Source of the DNA: an uncultured Clostridia bacterium
GTDB taxonomy: Bacteria > Bacillota_A > Clostridia > Christensenellales > Borkfalkiaceae
Assembly (NCBI GenBank): GCA_934292955.1
Contig: CAKQXZ010000062.1
Span: forward strand, 1 to 12,248
Length of the DNA: 12,248 bases
Direction of reading: 5' to 3'
Within the stretch, counting starts at the first letter, position 1, and the number at the start of each line of letters is the position of its first letter. The notes beneath the pieces were generated by a model. The model searched no databases. It was not told where the DNA came from and worked only from the letters and a program-made list of their open reading frames with translations. Both the position numbers and the translations under genes were made by a program. Shown in pieces: positions 6,837-12,248 of the stretch.

Positions 6837-6863
6837 TCTTAATAAAACTTCAAAATACCCGTC

Positions 6864-6881
6864 TATAGGTCGGTTATCGGC
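6864..6881 (-). repeat. 18-bp intergenic repeat, copy 2
   Basis: GCCGATAACCGACCTATA on the minus strand, 3 nt past the phosphoesterase stop, opposite in orientation to copies 1 and 3; one base differs from copy 1. Confidence 0.55.
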
Positions 6882-6884
6882 GGT

Positions 6885-7964
6885 TCAGCGCGTTCTGTCG
6901 ATAACAATTACGTTATCCGAAACGCCCGATTTATCCACTGATTTAACGGCTATTCTTTCTTTATAAAAAGTAATAAGCGAAGCGGTAATATCTTTTCCGC
7001 TAAGGCTGCCGCCTGTTAAAACGGGATAGGTAAACGGTTGCATCTGGTTATTGCAAGCAAGGTCGAAAGCGCGTTCATGGGTATGTCCGCAAACCATAAG
7101 CGACGGACGAATTTTATTAAGGCTTTCCGCCCACTCCGAATATAACTCACGCTCGATATCAAACTCGGCGTACATATTTGTTTTTAGCATAAACCCGATA
7201 TGGCAAAGCGCAACGTCAAACTTGCGACCTTCGCGGGCAATGTTTCCGATAAATTCTTTTTCTTTTACGCGGTACTCGTGAAAAGCCGCGCCGCCGCCGT
7301 ATGAAATACAATCGTCCGTTTTATCTTCGCCGCAATCGAGAACGATACCGTTAAAACCCTTGTAGTTAAATGTAAAATAACCGTTGTACCCGTCCATCCC
7401 GACATAAAGCGAAAGTTCGGGCGCATAGTTTCCGCGCGTATCGTGATTGCCGCGGCAAAAAATCGCGGGGATTTCGCCTTTAGTCATTTCATACATAAAC
7501 TTGCAGAAATCCACGGCATTTTTATTGTTTTCGATCTCTCCGAGATCTCCGCCGAACGCAATCGCCTGTAAATCGACTTTATTCCGCGCAAAATCGGCAA
7601 GTTTTTCCGCTTGCTCAAACAGATTATGCACGTCGGATATGTAAAACATATTAAACGGCTGCTCGGGATAACCTTTGTATTTTCCGCCCGAGAAATCAAA
7701 ATAAAACTCTTCGGGCTTACCGAACTTGCTGTAATATGCCTGCCGTTTTATAACCTTTCTGCAAACGACTGTATACCCGCCGTTCCTTTCCAAAAGGTCG
7801 TAATCTACTAAAAAAGAGTGAACGTCGCCGCCGCGCATAAGCCCGCCGACGCTGTCTTTTATCTCTTTTCCTCCCGCGATAAGCGTACATATAAACTCAT
7901 CCGCCGACGCAACGACCACTTTATATTTATTTTCTAAAATATATACGCAAGGATAAATTTTCAT
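6885..7964 (-). CDS. Calcineurin-like metallophosphoesterase
   Basis: A 359-residue two-metal phosphoesterase. All five family blocks are present in order: D111/H113 in SDVH, GGD at 138-140, GNHD at 172-175, H255 in LCHIGF, and GHTH at 293-296. The first 100 residues are a beta-rich domain resembling the N-terminal accessory domain of purple-acid-phosphatase-like enzymes. There is no signal peptide or membrane segment, so the enzyme should be cytosolic. The substrate (nucleotide, phosphodiester or phosphoprotein) cannot be told from the motifs. ATG 7964 has only a weak ribosome site (GGGTG, 7970-7974). The gene lies behind a hairpin terminator and possibly uses the promoter at 8021-8049. Confidence 0.88.
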   Translation of the reverse strand: MKIYPCVYILENKYKVVVASADEFICTLIAGGKEIKDSVGGLMRGGDVHSFLVDYDLLERNGGYTVVCRKVIKRQAYYSKFGKPEEFYFDFSGGKYKGYPEQPFNMFYISDVHNLFEQAEKLADFARNKVDLQAIAFGGDLGEIENNKNAVDFCKFMYEMTKGEIPAIFCRGNHDTRGNYAPELSLYVGMDGYNGYFTFNYKGFNGIVLDCGEDKTDDCISYGGGAAFHEYRVKEKEFIGNIAREGRKFDVALCHIGFMLKTNMYAEFDIERELYSEWAESLNKIRPSLMVCGHTHERAFDLACNNQMQPFTYPVLTGGSLSGKDITASLITFYKERIAVKSVDKSGVSDNVIVIDRTR

Positions 7965-7977
7965 AACTACACCCGCT

Positions 7978-8013
7978 TTTTATATAAAAAACGACGCATA
8001 AAAATGCGCCGTT
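7978..8013 (-). terminator. Hairpin terminator between patatin and phosphoesterase genes
   Basis: AACGGCGCAT (8013-8004) pairs with ATGCGTCGTT (7999-7990) over 10 bp with one G-U and a TTTT loop, followed by a T-rich run. It ends the patatin transcript. It also starts right at the expected 5' end of a transcript from the 8021-8049 promoter, so it may shape expression of the phosphoesterase. Confidence 0.8.
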
Positions 8014-8020
8014 CATAGTC

Positions 8021-8049
8021 ATAATATGCCGATAATCGACTTATAGCAA
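8021..8049 (-). promoter_or_regulatory. Possible promoter of the phosphoesterase gene
   Basis: TTGCTA (8049-8044), 17-bp spacer, TATTAT (8026-8021) on the minus strand. The spacer is almost entirely the third copy of the 18-bp repeat. Confidence 0.4.
8028..8045 (+). repeat. 18-bp intergenic repeat, copy 3
   Basis: GCCGATAATCGACTTATA, 13 nt past the patatin stop; one base differs from copy 1. It fills the spacer of the possible phosphoesterase promoter. Confidence 0.6.
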
Positions 8050-8058
8050 GACTTATTG

Positions 8059-8847
8059 TCAGTCTTCAATCATCTTTTTAATCTGCGGCATTGCGTTCAT
8101 AGCGCATTCGTAACCTTTGCGATAGCATATCTCAAAATTCGGTCTGTCGATTTTGTACATGCTGATATTGCCGAGATCCGGCCAGATATAAAGATCCGCA
8201 GGGTGTTCCTTTTTATACTTTTCGGTATTGGCATTGTCGTAAACGTCGATTACGCGAAGCAGATACTTGAGCATATTGTCGATTTTTACGTCGCGGCTGA
8301 GCGGAGCTAAAACGTCCATTGCAAGAACAACGTCCGCTCCGAGCGCCCTTACTTCTTCAACGGGAACACGGCAAACGATGCCGCCGTCGCAAATAAGTCT
8401 TCCGTTATCCTGAATAGGACTGAAAACAAGCGGAATAGACGAACTTGCCTGCACCGCGGGAAGAACTTCGCCTTTATCGTAAACGATTTTTTCGCCGGTA
8501 ACAATGTCGGCGGCAATGCACGAAAAAGGAATGCTTAACGCATCAAAGTTTATATGCCCTAAATAACGTCCGAGAGTTGCGGTAAGTTTTTTGCTTTTGA
8601 ACAGCGTGCCTTTATATAAAGCGTTTATACCGGGATCCATAAGATCCATCATTTTAAGAGCCATCACTTCGTCCATCATCTGCTTGGGCGACATACCGAC
8701 GGCATAACAACTGCCCACTACCGAGCCCATCGAACAGCCCGAAATGCACTGCGGCTTAATGCCGTTATCCAGAAGAGCCTGCAACAGTCCTATGTGCGCA
8801 ACGCCCCTTGCGCCGCCGCTTCCGAGAGCGAGTCCTAATTTTTTCAT
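8059..8847 (-). CDS. Patatin-like phospholipase (RssA type)
   Basis: A 262-residue serine hydrolase of the bacterial patatin family, expected to cleave acyl chains from membrane lipids or lysophospholipids. The oxyanion-hole glycines are in GSGGARG (9-15), the nucleophile is S39 in GCSMG, and the catalytic Asp is D154 in the DGG motif, so the Ser-Asp dyad is intact. The size fits compact single-domain members. There is no signal peptide. ATG 8847 is preceded by GGAAGGTG at 8855-8862. It lies 83 nt behind the CNNM/CBS transporter with no terminator between, so co-transcription is likely, although a weak promoter in the gap cannot be excluded. The physiological substrate is unknown. Confidence 0.93.
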   Translation of the reverse strand: MKKLGLALGSGGARGVAHIGLLQALLDNGIKPQCISGCSMGSVVGSCYAVGMSPKQMMDEVMALKMMDLMDPGINALYKGTLFKSKKLTATLGRYLGHINFDALSIPFSCIAADIVTGEKIVYDKGEVLPAVQASSSIPLVFSPIQDNGRLICDGGIVCRVPVEEVRALGADVVLAMDVLAPLSRDVKIDNMLKYLLRVIDVYDNANTEKYKKEHPADLYIWPDLGNISMYKIDRPNFEICYRKGYECAMNAMPQIKKMIED

Positions 8848-8930
8848 TTAATCACACCTTCCGATAAAAAAATTTAGTTTTATATAGATATGTAAACAGT
8901 ATATCGACAATATGTAATTTTATAAAAGTC

Positions 8931-10244
8931 TTACTCTTTCGATTCTTCTTCGTTTTCGGTTTCGCGCGGGTTGATAACAACTTTAACTTCAAGAATTTTG
9001 CGCTGCGTAAGTTTGTTAACCGAAATCGTCAGATTTTCATAATCGAACTTTTCGAATTTTTTAGGTATGTAACCTAATTTTTCAATAACCCACCCGCTTA
9101 CGGTCTGCGAATCGAATTTATCGGATTCGTCGTCGTCAAAACCGAAAAGAGTGAAAAAGTTATCGAGTTCGGCGCGACCGTCTACAAGATACGTAGTGTC
9201 GTTAACCTTGGTGAAATATTCGACCACTTCGTCGTGTTCGTCCCAGATTTCGCCTACAAGTTCTTCAAGAATATCTTCTAAAGTGGCAATGCCGAGCGTT
9301 CCGCCGTATTCGTCCACGACGATAGCCATATGCACTTTCTGACGTTGCATGCTTTTAAGCAAGGTCGAAATTTTCATATGTTCCGTAGCGACGGCGGTAG
9401 GCGTAATACAATCGCATATGCTTGTTTCGCCGCGTTCAAGCGCGGTAAAAAAGTCGATATTGTGGATCATACCGATAATGGAATCGATAGACCCGCGATA
9501 TACGGGCATGCGCGAAAAATTGTGTTCAAGAAACATCTTTTTGACCTGTTCCATCGGCATATCGACGGAAACAGCAACGACGTTAACTCTGGGAACGAGA
9601 ATATCTTCCACAAGAACGTCGTCGAATTCTATAGAACTCGAAATAAGTTCGCGTTCTTCTTTATCAAGCGATCCTTCTTCTTGCGCTTCTTCCACCATAG
9701 TAAGCAATTCTTCTTCGGTTATCTTCTCTTCATTGTTGAACTTGAAGATTTTGCGGAGCAATAATTTCAGTCCCGCAAAGGTAATCGACAACGGGAAAAG
9801 AATTATCATAAAAAATCTGATAGGATACCCCGTAAGCATTGCAACGGTTTCCGATTTTTCTTTGGCGATCATTTTAGGAGTGATTTCGCCGAAAATAAGA
9901 ACGACAATCGTCGCAACAACCGTCGATACGGTAGCAGCCATCGCCTCTTTGCCGCCGCCCGCCAGAAGGTGGGTAAACAGTACGGTCGAAAGTGTGGCAA
10001 GCGTGATATTTACGATATTGTTGCCTATCAGTATGGTGGAAAGCAGTCTGTCATAGTTTTCGGCAAGAGCAAGCGCGTTTTTGGCGCGTTTGTTTCCGTC
10101 CTGCGCTTTGACGCGCAGTTTGGTCTTGTTCACCGCGGAAAACGCGGTTTCGGTCGCCGAAAAGAAGGCGGACATAAGTACCAGTACAATCAGTAAAACG
10201 ATAAGTAACGCAATACTGTCAGGGTCAGGGTCGTCTGAGTTCAT
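8931..10244 (-). CDS. HlyC/CorC (CNNM, DUF21 plus CBS pair) cation transporter
   Basis: A 437-residue membrane protein with the complete architecture of the hemolysin-C/CorC family. Residues about 10-165 are the CNNM (DUF21) transmembrane domain, with the signature SAFFSATETAFSAVN (25-39), GNNIVN (74-79) and FGEITPK (118-124). Two CBS domains lie at about 212-270 and 277-333 (the second ending in the DEYGGTLGIATLEDILEELVG block), followed by a CorC_HlyC transporter-associated domain at about 345-427 and an acidic tail. Studied members (Bacillus MpfA, CorC, eukaryotic CNNM) export magnesium, with CBS domains sensing Mg-ATP; the same role here is inferred. ATG 10244 follows AAGGAG at 10250-10255. 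A structured leader and strong promoter precede it. Confidence 0.94.
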   Translation of the reverse strand: MNSDDPDPDSIALLIVLLIVLVLMSAFFSATETAFSAVNKTKLRVKAQDGNKRAKNALALAENYDRLLSTILIGNNIVNITLATLSTVLFTHLLAGGGKEAMAATVSTVVATIVVLIFGEITPKMIAKEKSETVAMLTGYPIRFFMIILFPLSITFAGLKLLLRKIFKFNNEEKITEEELLTMVEEAQEEGSLDKEERELISSSIEFDDVLVEDILVPRVNVVAVSVDMPMEQVKKMFLEHNFSRMPVYRGSIDSIIGMIHNIDFFTALERGETSICDCITPTAVATEHMKISTLLKSMQRQKVHMAIVVDEYGGTLGIATLEDILEELVGEIWDEHDEVVEYFTKVNDTTYLVDGRAELDNFFTLFGFDDDESDKFDSQTVSGWVIEKLGYIPKKFEKFDYENLTISVNKLTQRKILEVKVVINPRETENEEESKE

Positions 10245-10260
10245 TTTTCTCCTTTTTTAT

Positions 10261-10347
10261 GAAACATCAAGCATTTTTGTTTCGCCGCGTATTATTTTTG
10301 CGGCATAGGGATTTAATGTGCTACCCCCTATCGACGATGTTTCGATA
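10261..10347 (-). promoter_or_regulatory. Structured leader RNA of the CNNM/CBS transporter
   Basis: The roughly 110-nt leader can form three hairpins set end to end with no base between them: ATAGGG/CCCTAT (10331-10305), GCCGC/GCGGC (10304-10284) and GAAACA/TGTTTC (10283-10261). A fourth stem, TATCGA/TCGATA (10347-10329), overlaps the first and may compete with it. The array ends 6 nt before the Shine-Dalgarno run. I do not recognise it as the M-box, yybP-ykoY, NiCo or another known riboswitch. Confidence 0.4.
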
Positions 10348-10359
10348 AGTATTACGCCC

Positions 10360-10388
10360 ATTATAACATGTTTTTCGACTAAAGTAAA
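10360..10388 (-). promoter_or_regulatory. Promoter of the CNNM/CBS transporter
   Basis: TTTACT (10388-10383), 17-bp spacer, perfect TATAAT (10365-10360) on the minus strand. Transcription should begin near 10353. Confidence 0.65.
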
Positions 10389-10454
10389 GCATTTTATACA
10401 ATAATCCGAACTCATTATATGCCGCACCGCTGCTAAAACAGTACGGTTTTTCGG

Positions 10455-10488
10455 CAAAATATAAAACCGCCTGTTAACCGACGGTTTT
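10455..10488 (-). terminator. Intrinsic terminator of the SecB-like gene
   Basis: AAAACCGTC (10488-10480) pairs with GGCGGTTTT (10471-10463) over 9 bp with one G-U and an 8-nt loop, followed by ATATTTT. The T-run is imperfect. It begins 8 nt after the SecB-like stop. Confidence 0.65.
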
Positions 10489-10496
10489 AATATAAT

Positions 10497-10916
10497 TCAA
10501 TTAAAATTATTTTTTTTTGCTTCGCCGTCGCCTTCGATAAGCTGTTCAGGGTCGACAGACGGCAAAATATACGCGGGAATATTACAGTTTACCGTAAGCG
10601 AAGAAACTATCGAGCGAAGGTATGGATAAAGCACCGAAAAAACTTCGCCGACCTGCGTTTTCTGATCGATTGTATCGAGCGGCGCACCGTCGCCGGTTTT
10701 GAACGTACCCGCGAGCATAACTTTAAGATCGAACGGCACGGGAGACGATATATCTTCATTTATTTTTAACGTAAGATTAACAAAAAGCGTTTCTTCTTTT
10801 TTTGCCACCTTGCATTCGATTTTAGGTTTAATCTGAAAAGATGAATTGGGCTTAACCGCTTCGTTGAATTTGAAATCAAGTTCGTTTACTCTGTAATATA
10901 CTAAGTTAAGAGCCAT
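10497..10916 (-). CDS. SecB-like preprotein chaperone
   Basis: A 139-residue, beta-rich soluble protein that looks like a divergent member of the SecB family, cytosolic chaperones that keep secretory proteins unfolded and hand them to SecA. The best match is the C-terminal half: LYPYLRSIVSSL, then NIPAYILPSVDPEQLI, which parallels the YPFARELI...PPLNLAPVNFDALY stretch of classical SecB. The N-terminal part (MALNLVYYRVNELDFK) fits the first SecB strand. The acidic, lysine-rich tail is not conserved. ATG 10916 was chosen because a perfect GGAGG (10922-10926) lies 5 nt upstream; the open frame extends 15 codons further without support. Monocistronic, divergent from the lipoprotein gene. Substrates are unknown; some SecB-like proteins instead serve toxin-antitoxin systems, but no toxin is present here. 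Confidence 0.7.
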   Translation of the reverse strand: MALNLVYYRVNELDFKFNEAVKPNSSFQIKPKIECKVAKKEETLFVNLTLKINEDISSPVPFDLKVMLAGTFKTGDGAPLDTIDQKTQVGEVFSVLYPYLRSIVSSLTVNCNIPAYILPSVDPEQLIEGDGEAKKNNFN

Positions 10917-10927
10917 TTTTTCCTCCG

Positions 10928-10987
10928 AAAAACGACGATCCGATACCGCAAACGGCAACAAACTGTCGTCGCATCGATTTATCGTCG
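10928..10987 (-). promoter_or_regulatory. Possible attenuator in the SecB-like leader
   Basis: Two 5' copies, CGACGAT (10987-10981) and CGACGA (10971-10966), can each pair with ATCGTCG (10939-10933), which is followed by five Ts (10932-10928) and then the Shine-Dalgarno. A small inner hairpin TGCCG/CGGTA lies between. Mutually exclusive pairing is possible; function is unproven. Confidence 0.3.
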
Positions 10988-10996
10988 ATATATGGA

Positions 10997-11025
10997 AGTA
11001 TATGATATTTTTTTTATTTTGTCAA
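10997..11025 (-). promoter_or_regulatory. Promoter of the SecB-like gene
   Basis: Perfect TTGACA (11025-11020), 17-bp A-rich spacer, TATACT (11002-10997) on the minus strand; start expected near 10990. Confidence 0.8.
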
Positions 11026-11043
11026 CAAAAAAGCGAAAAATAT

Positions 11044-11072
11044 TAGACATAACGGGTAAACCATGGTAGAAT
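11044..11072 (+). promoter_or_regulatory. Promoter of the lipoprotein gene
   Basis: TAGACA (11044-11049), 17-bp spacer, TAGAAT (11067-11072), each one base off consensus. Its -35 lies 18 bp from that of the divergent SecB-like promoter, so the two promoters are back to back. Confidence 0.7.
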
Positions 11073-11082
11073 AAAACAAAAA

Positions 11083-11099
11083 AGAGCATATTTTGCTCT
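11083..11099 (+). promoter_or_regulatory. Hairpin abutting the lipoprotein ribosome site
   Basis: AGAGCA (11083-11088) and TGCTCT (11094-11099) with a 5-nt loop sit near the 5' end of the mRNA, one base before AAGGAG (11101-11106). A 5' stabilising stem or translation modulator is possible. Confidence 0.4.
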
Positions 11100-11113
11100 G
11101 AAGGAGATTCATT

Positions 11114-11671
11114 TTGAAAAAACTTATCAGATTTTTATCGATCGCAGTCTGCGTCGCCACACTTTGCTTATGCTCTTCCTGCGGAATGAGCGGCAAAGTA
11201 GAAACCGTTTATATAGGCTCGATTACCGGCGGCGGCACCGAACTCGGCACGATATACCGCCACAACGTAAAAGAAGTTCAACTTTTAAACTCGTCTACAG
11301 AAGCCGTTTTAGAGACGACTAAAGACTTCAAGTATTACTACTCTTCCAAAGATTTCATTTATAACTACGAGTATACAGGCAACAATCAGAAAGTGTTCGA
11401 ATACTATTTTCCTTCGGCATCCGACACCGCCGATTTTAACGAAAATTATTCCGAAAAACACGAATGCTATACAAAAATCAAAATAGTCATAAGCGGCGTC
11501 GGCGCGGAATACCGCCCGTCAGTAAAGATTAAAAACAATATCGCAACAGTCGAATATTACGAATTCGAAGCGCTTGAAAAAGGCAATTCATACGTTTCTT
11601 TTACAACCGCTCTCAACGGATATTACGCATATAAAAACGAAATCGATTACAACAATTACGACAGCATTTAA
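11114..11671 (+). CDS. Predicted lipoprotein of unknown function, interrupted by in-frame TAA
   Basis: The only plus-strand gene. It starts at TTG 11114, 7 nt after AAGGAG (11101-11106), and encodes 185 residues to a TAA at 11669. The N-terminus is a secretion signal: KK and R, a hydrophobic core (about 7-19), then LCSSC with C23 the likely lipidated Cys; the residue three before it is Cys, not the usual Leu, so the lipobox is atypical. The mature part is rich in Tyr, Asn, Lys and Glu, with predicted beta character and no domain I recognise. After the TAA the same frame stays open to 11839 with similar codons, so this is probably a truncated form of a 241-codon gene. I cannot assign a function. 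Likely located on the outer face of the membrane. Confidence 0.75.
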   Translation: MKKLIRFLSIAVCVATLCLCSSCGMSGKVETVYIGSITGGGTELGTIYRHNVKEVQLLNSSTEAVLETTKDFKYYYSSKDFIYNYEYTGNNQKVFEYYFPSASDTADFNENYSEKHECYTKIKIVISGVGAEYRPSVKIKNNIATVEYYEFEALEKGNSYVSFTTALNGYYAYKNEIDYNNYDSI

Positions 11672-11839
11672 AAAACCGAATTCAAAAAATATTCCGAAGT
11701 CAAAAACGATTCGGATAAACTCGACGAATTTTATTCCGAAGTAAACCGGAAATACGGTACTACCGCTTGCGTACATAAAAAGAAACAAGATGTAACTCTC
11801 GGCGGACTTATAACGATAATGATCGAATATCACGACTAA
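11672..11839 (+). pseudogene. In-frame continuation of the lipoprotein gene after the TAA
   Basis: Directly after the TAA at 11669-11671, 55 further sense codons follow in the same frame and end at TAA 11837-11839. They encode a charged segment (KTEFKKYSEVKNDSDKLDEF and on) with the same Lys/Glu/Tyr-rich composition and codon choices as the upstream part. There is no start codon with a ribosome site at its beginning. The simplest reading is one nonsense change, such as GAA or AAA to TAA, in an originally 241-residue protein. A sequencing error is the main alternative. Confidence 0.6.
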
Positions 11840-11901
11840 AATCAAGCGTTTTCATTCGATATTTATTATTCATATTTGAATTCATAAAATTTATAAAACG
11901 T

Positions 11902-11940
11902 AAAAAACGTGGATACCTGACGGCGCCACGTTTTTTGTTT
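11902..11940. terminator. Two-way intrinsic terminator between lipoprotein gene and spo0A
   Basis: An 11-bp perfect stem AAAAAACGTGG (11902-11912) / CCACGTTTTTT (11926-11936) with T-runs on both strands. It serves the converging plus-strand lipoprotein and minus-strand spo0A transcripts. It lies about 60 nt past the distal stop at 11839, consistent with the longer reading frame being the original one. The rest of 11840-12007 shows nothing else. Confidence 0.85.
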
Positions 11941-12007
11941 TGTTATTTTCTGTTATGATATAGATACTTTTATCGCACTAAAGTTTTATTTTTGCAACAA
12001 ACTTCTA

Positions 12008-12248
12008 TCAGTAAAGTATATAGTTTTGCAGCATAAGTCTGTCGGCAATCAGTGCCATAAATTCGGAATTGGTCGGCTTTTCGTTAGCCGTGAACGCTTC
12101 TACACCCAACATTTCGTTAAACACAGACGTCCTTCCCCTGTTCCATGCTACTTCTATTGCGTGACGTATCGCGCGTTCAACCTTGCTTGCTGTCGTGTCG
12201 TACTTTTTGCCTATTCTCGGATATAATTCCTTCGTCACCGCTCCTATC
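12008..12248 (-). CDS. spo0A: Spo0A, sporulation master regulator (C-terminal 79 residues only)
   Basis: The frame enters from the right window edge and ends at TGA 12008-12010; the receiver domain and start lie outside. The 79 visible residues are the sigma-A-contacting, DNA-binding effector domain of Spo0A: VTKELYP, the recognition helix region TTASKVERAIRHAIEVAW, a basic NRG, and the closing KPTNSEFMALIADRL block, all near identical to the Bacillus/Clostridium protein. Spo0A, when phosphorylated, binds 0A boxes to start sporulation. The end (MLQNYILY) is slightly different from Bacillus. Its presence marks the host as an endospore-forming Firmicute or a descendant of one. Confidence 0.97.
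   Translation of the reverse strand, partial: IGAVTKELYPRIGKKYDTTASKVERAIRHAIEVAWNRGRTSVFNEMLGVEAFTANEKPTNSEFMALIADRLMLQNYILY

Noticed and set aside
8901..8910. TTGTCGATAT resembling a Spo0A box upstream of the patatin gene
   Set aside because: A single near match in AT-rich DNA without a second box or a clear promoter nearby is too weak.
10257..10457. Open frame of 66 codons just upstream of the CNNM/CBS transporter, ending 12 nt before its ATG
   Set aside because: Codon choice is plausible, but its start codons lie at or upstream of the -10 box and have no ribosome site; no start remains downstream of the expected transcript start except a Met codon five residues from the end.
11588..11845. 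85-codon minus-strand frame opposite the lipoprotein gene end
   Set aside because: It mirrors the plus-strand coding frame, with no ribosome site; the plus frame has the promoter, signal peptide and codon pattern.
1..12248. CRISPR array, prophage, transposon or toxin-antitoxin module
   Set aside because: No regularly spaced long repeats, no transposase, integrase or phage protein, and no toxin-like partner beside the SecB-like gene were seen.

Overview
The window looks like a chromosomal segment of a spore-forming, deep-branching Clostridia-type Firmicute. The evidence is the C-terminal end of a Spo0A gene at the right edge, strong purine-rich Shine-Dalgarno sites, near-consensus sigma-A promoters, a LytTR/DUF3021 regulatory pair and a lipoprotein with a Gram-positive style signal. 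All genes but one run on the minus strand, so transcription is mostly right to left. There is no rRNA, tRNA, CRISPR array, transposase or phage gene.

Layout, left to right. (1) 1-3161 is a lipid/glycan cluster transcribed right to left: a divergent acyltransferase, a GT8 glycosyltransferase 20 nt behind it, and a large protein fusing a GT8 domain to a PlsC-like acyltransferase domain, cut by the window edge. The same two activities therefore occur once as separate genes and once as a fusion. (2) 3162-3766 is a long non-coding stretch with the cluster promoter, an array of CTCTAC boxes and a possible divergent promoter. (3) 3767-5353 is pyrG (CTP synthase), with its own promoter and a structured leader. 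(4) 5776-6691 is a LytTR DNA-binding regulator and a DUF3021 four-helix membrane protein, translationally coupled, with two candidate LytTR boxes 21 bp apart upstream. (5) 6885-7964 is a cytosolic calcineurin-like phosphoesterase. (6) 8059-10244 holds a patatin-like phospholipase behind a CNNM/CBS-domain (HlyC/CorC) cation transporter. The transporter has a leader with three hairpins set end to end. (7) 10497-10916 is a SecB-like export chaperone, divergent from (8) a plus-strand lipoprotein gene at 11114 that carries an in-frame TAA at 11669 followed by 55 more good codons. (9) 12008-12248 is the 3' end of spo0A, separated from the lipoprotein by a two-way terminator.

Lipid metabolism recurs: two acyltransferase domains, two GT8 domains and a patatin phospholipase. 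The lipid cluster may build a membrane glycolipid, but its product cannot be read from the sequence. The most notable points are the GT8-acyltransferase fusion beside its split equivalent, a near-leaderless acyltransferase gene, an 18-bp intergenic repeat present three times, the interrupted lipoprotein gene, and the leader RNAs of the transporter, pyrG and secB-like genes.
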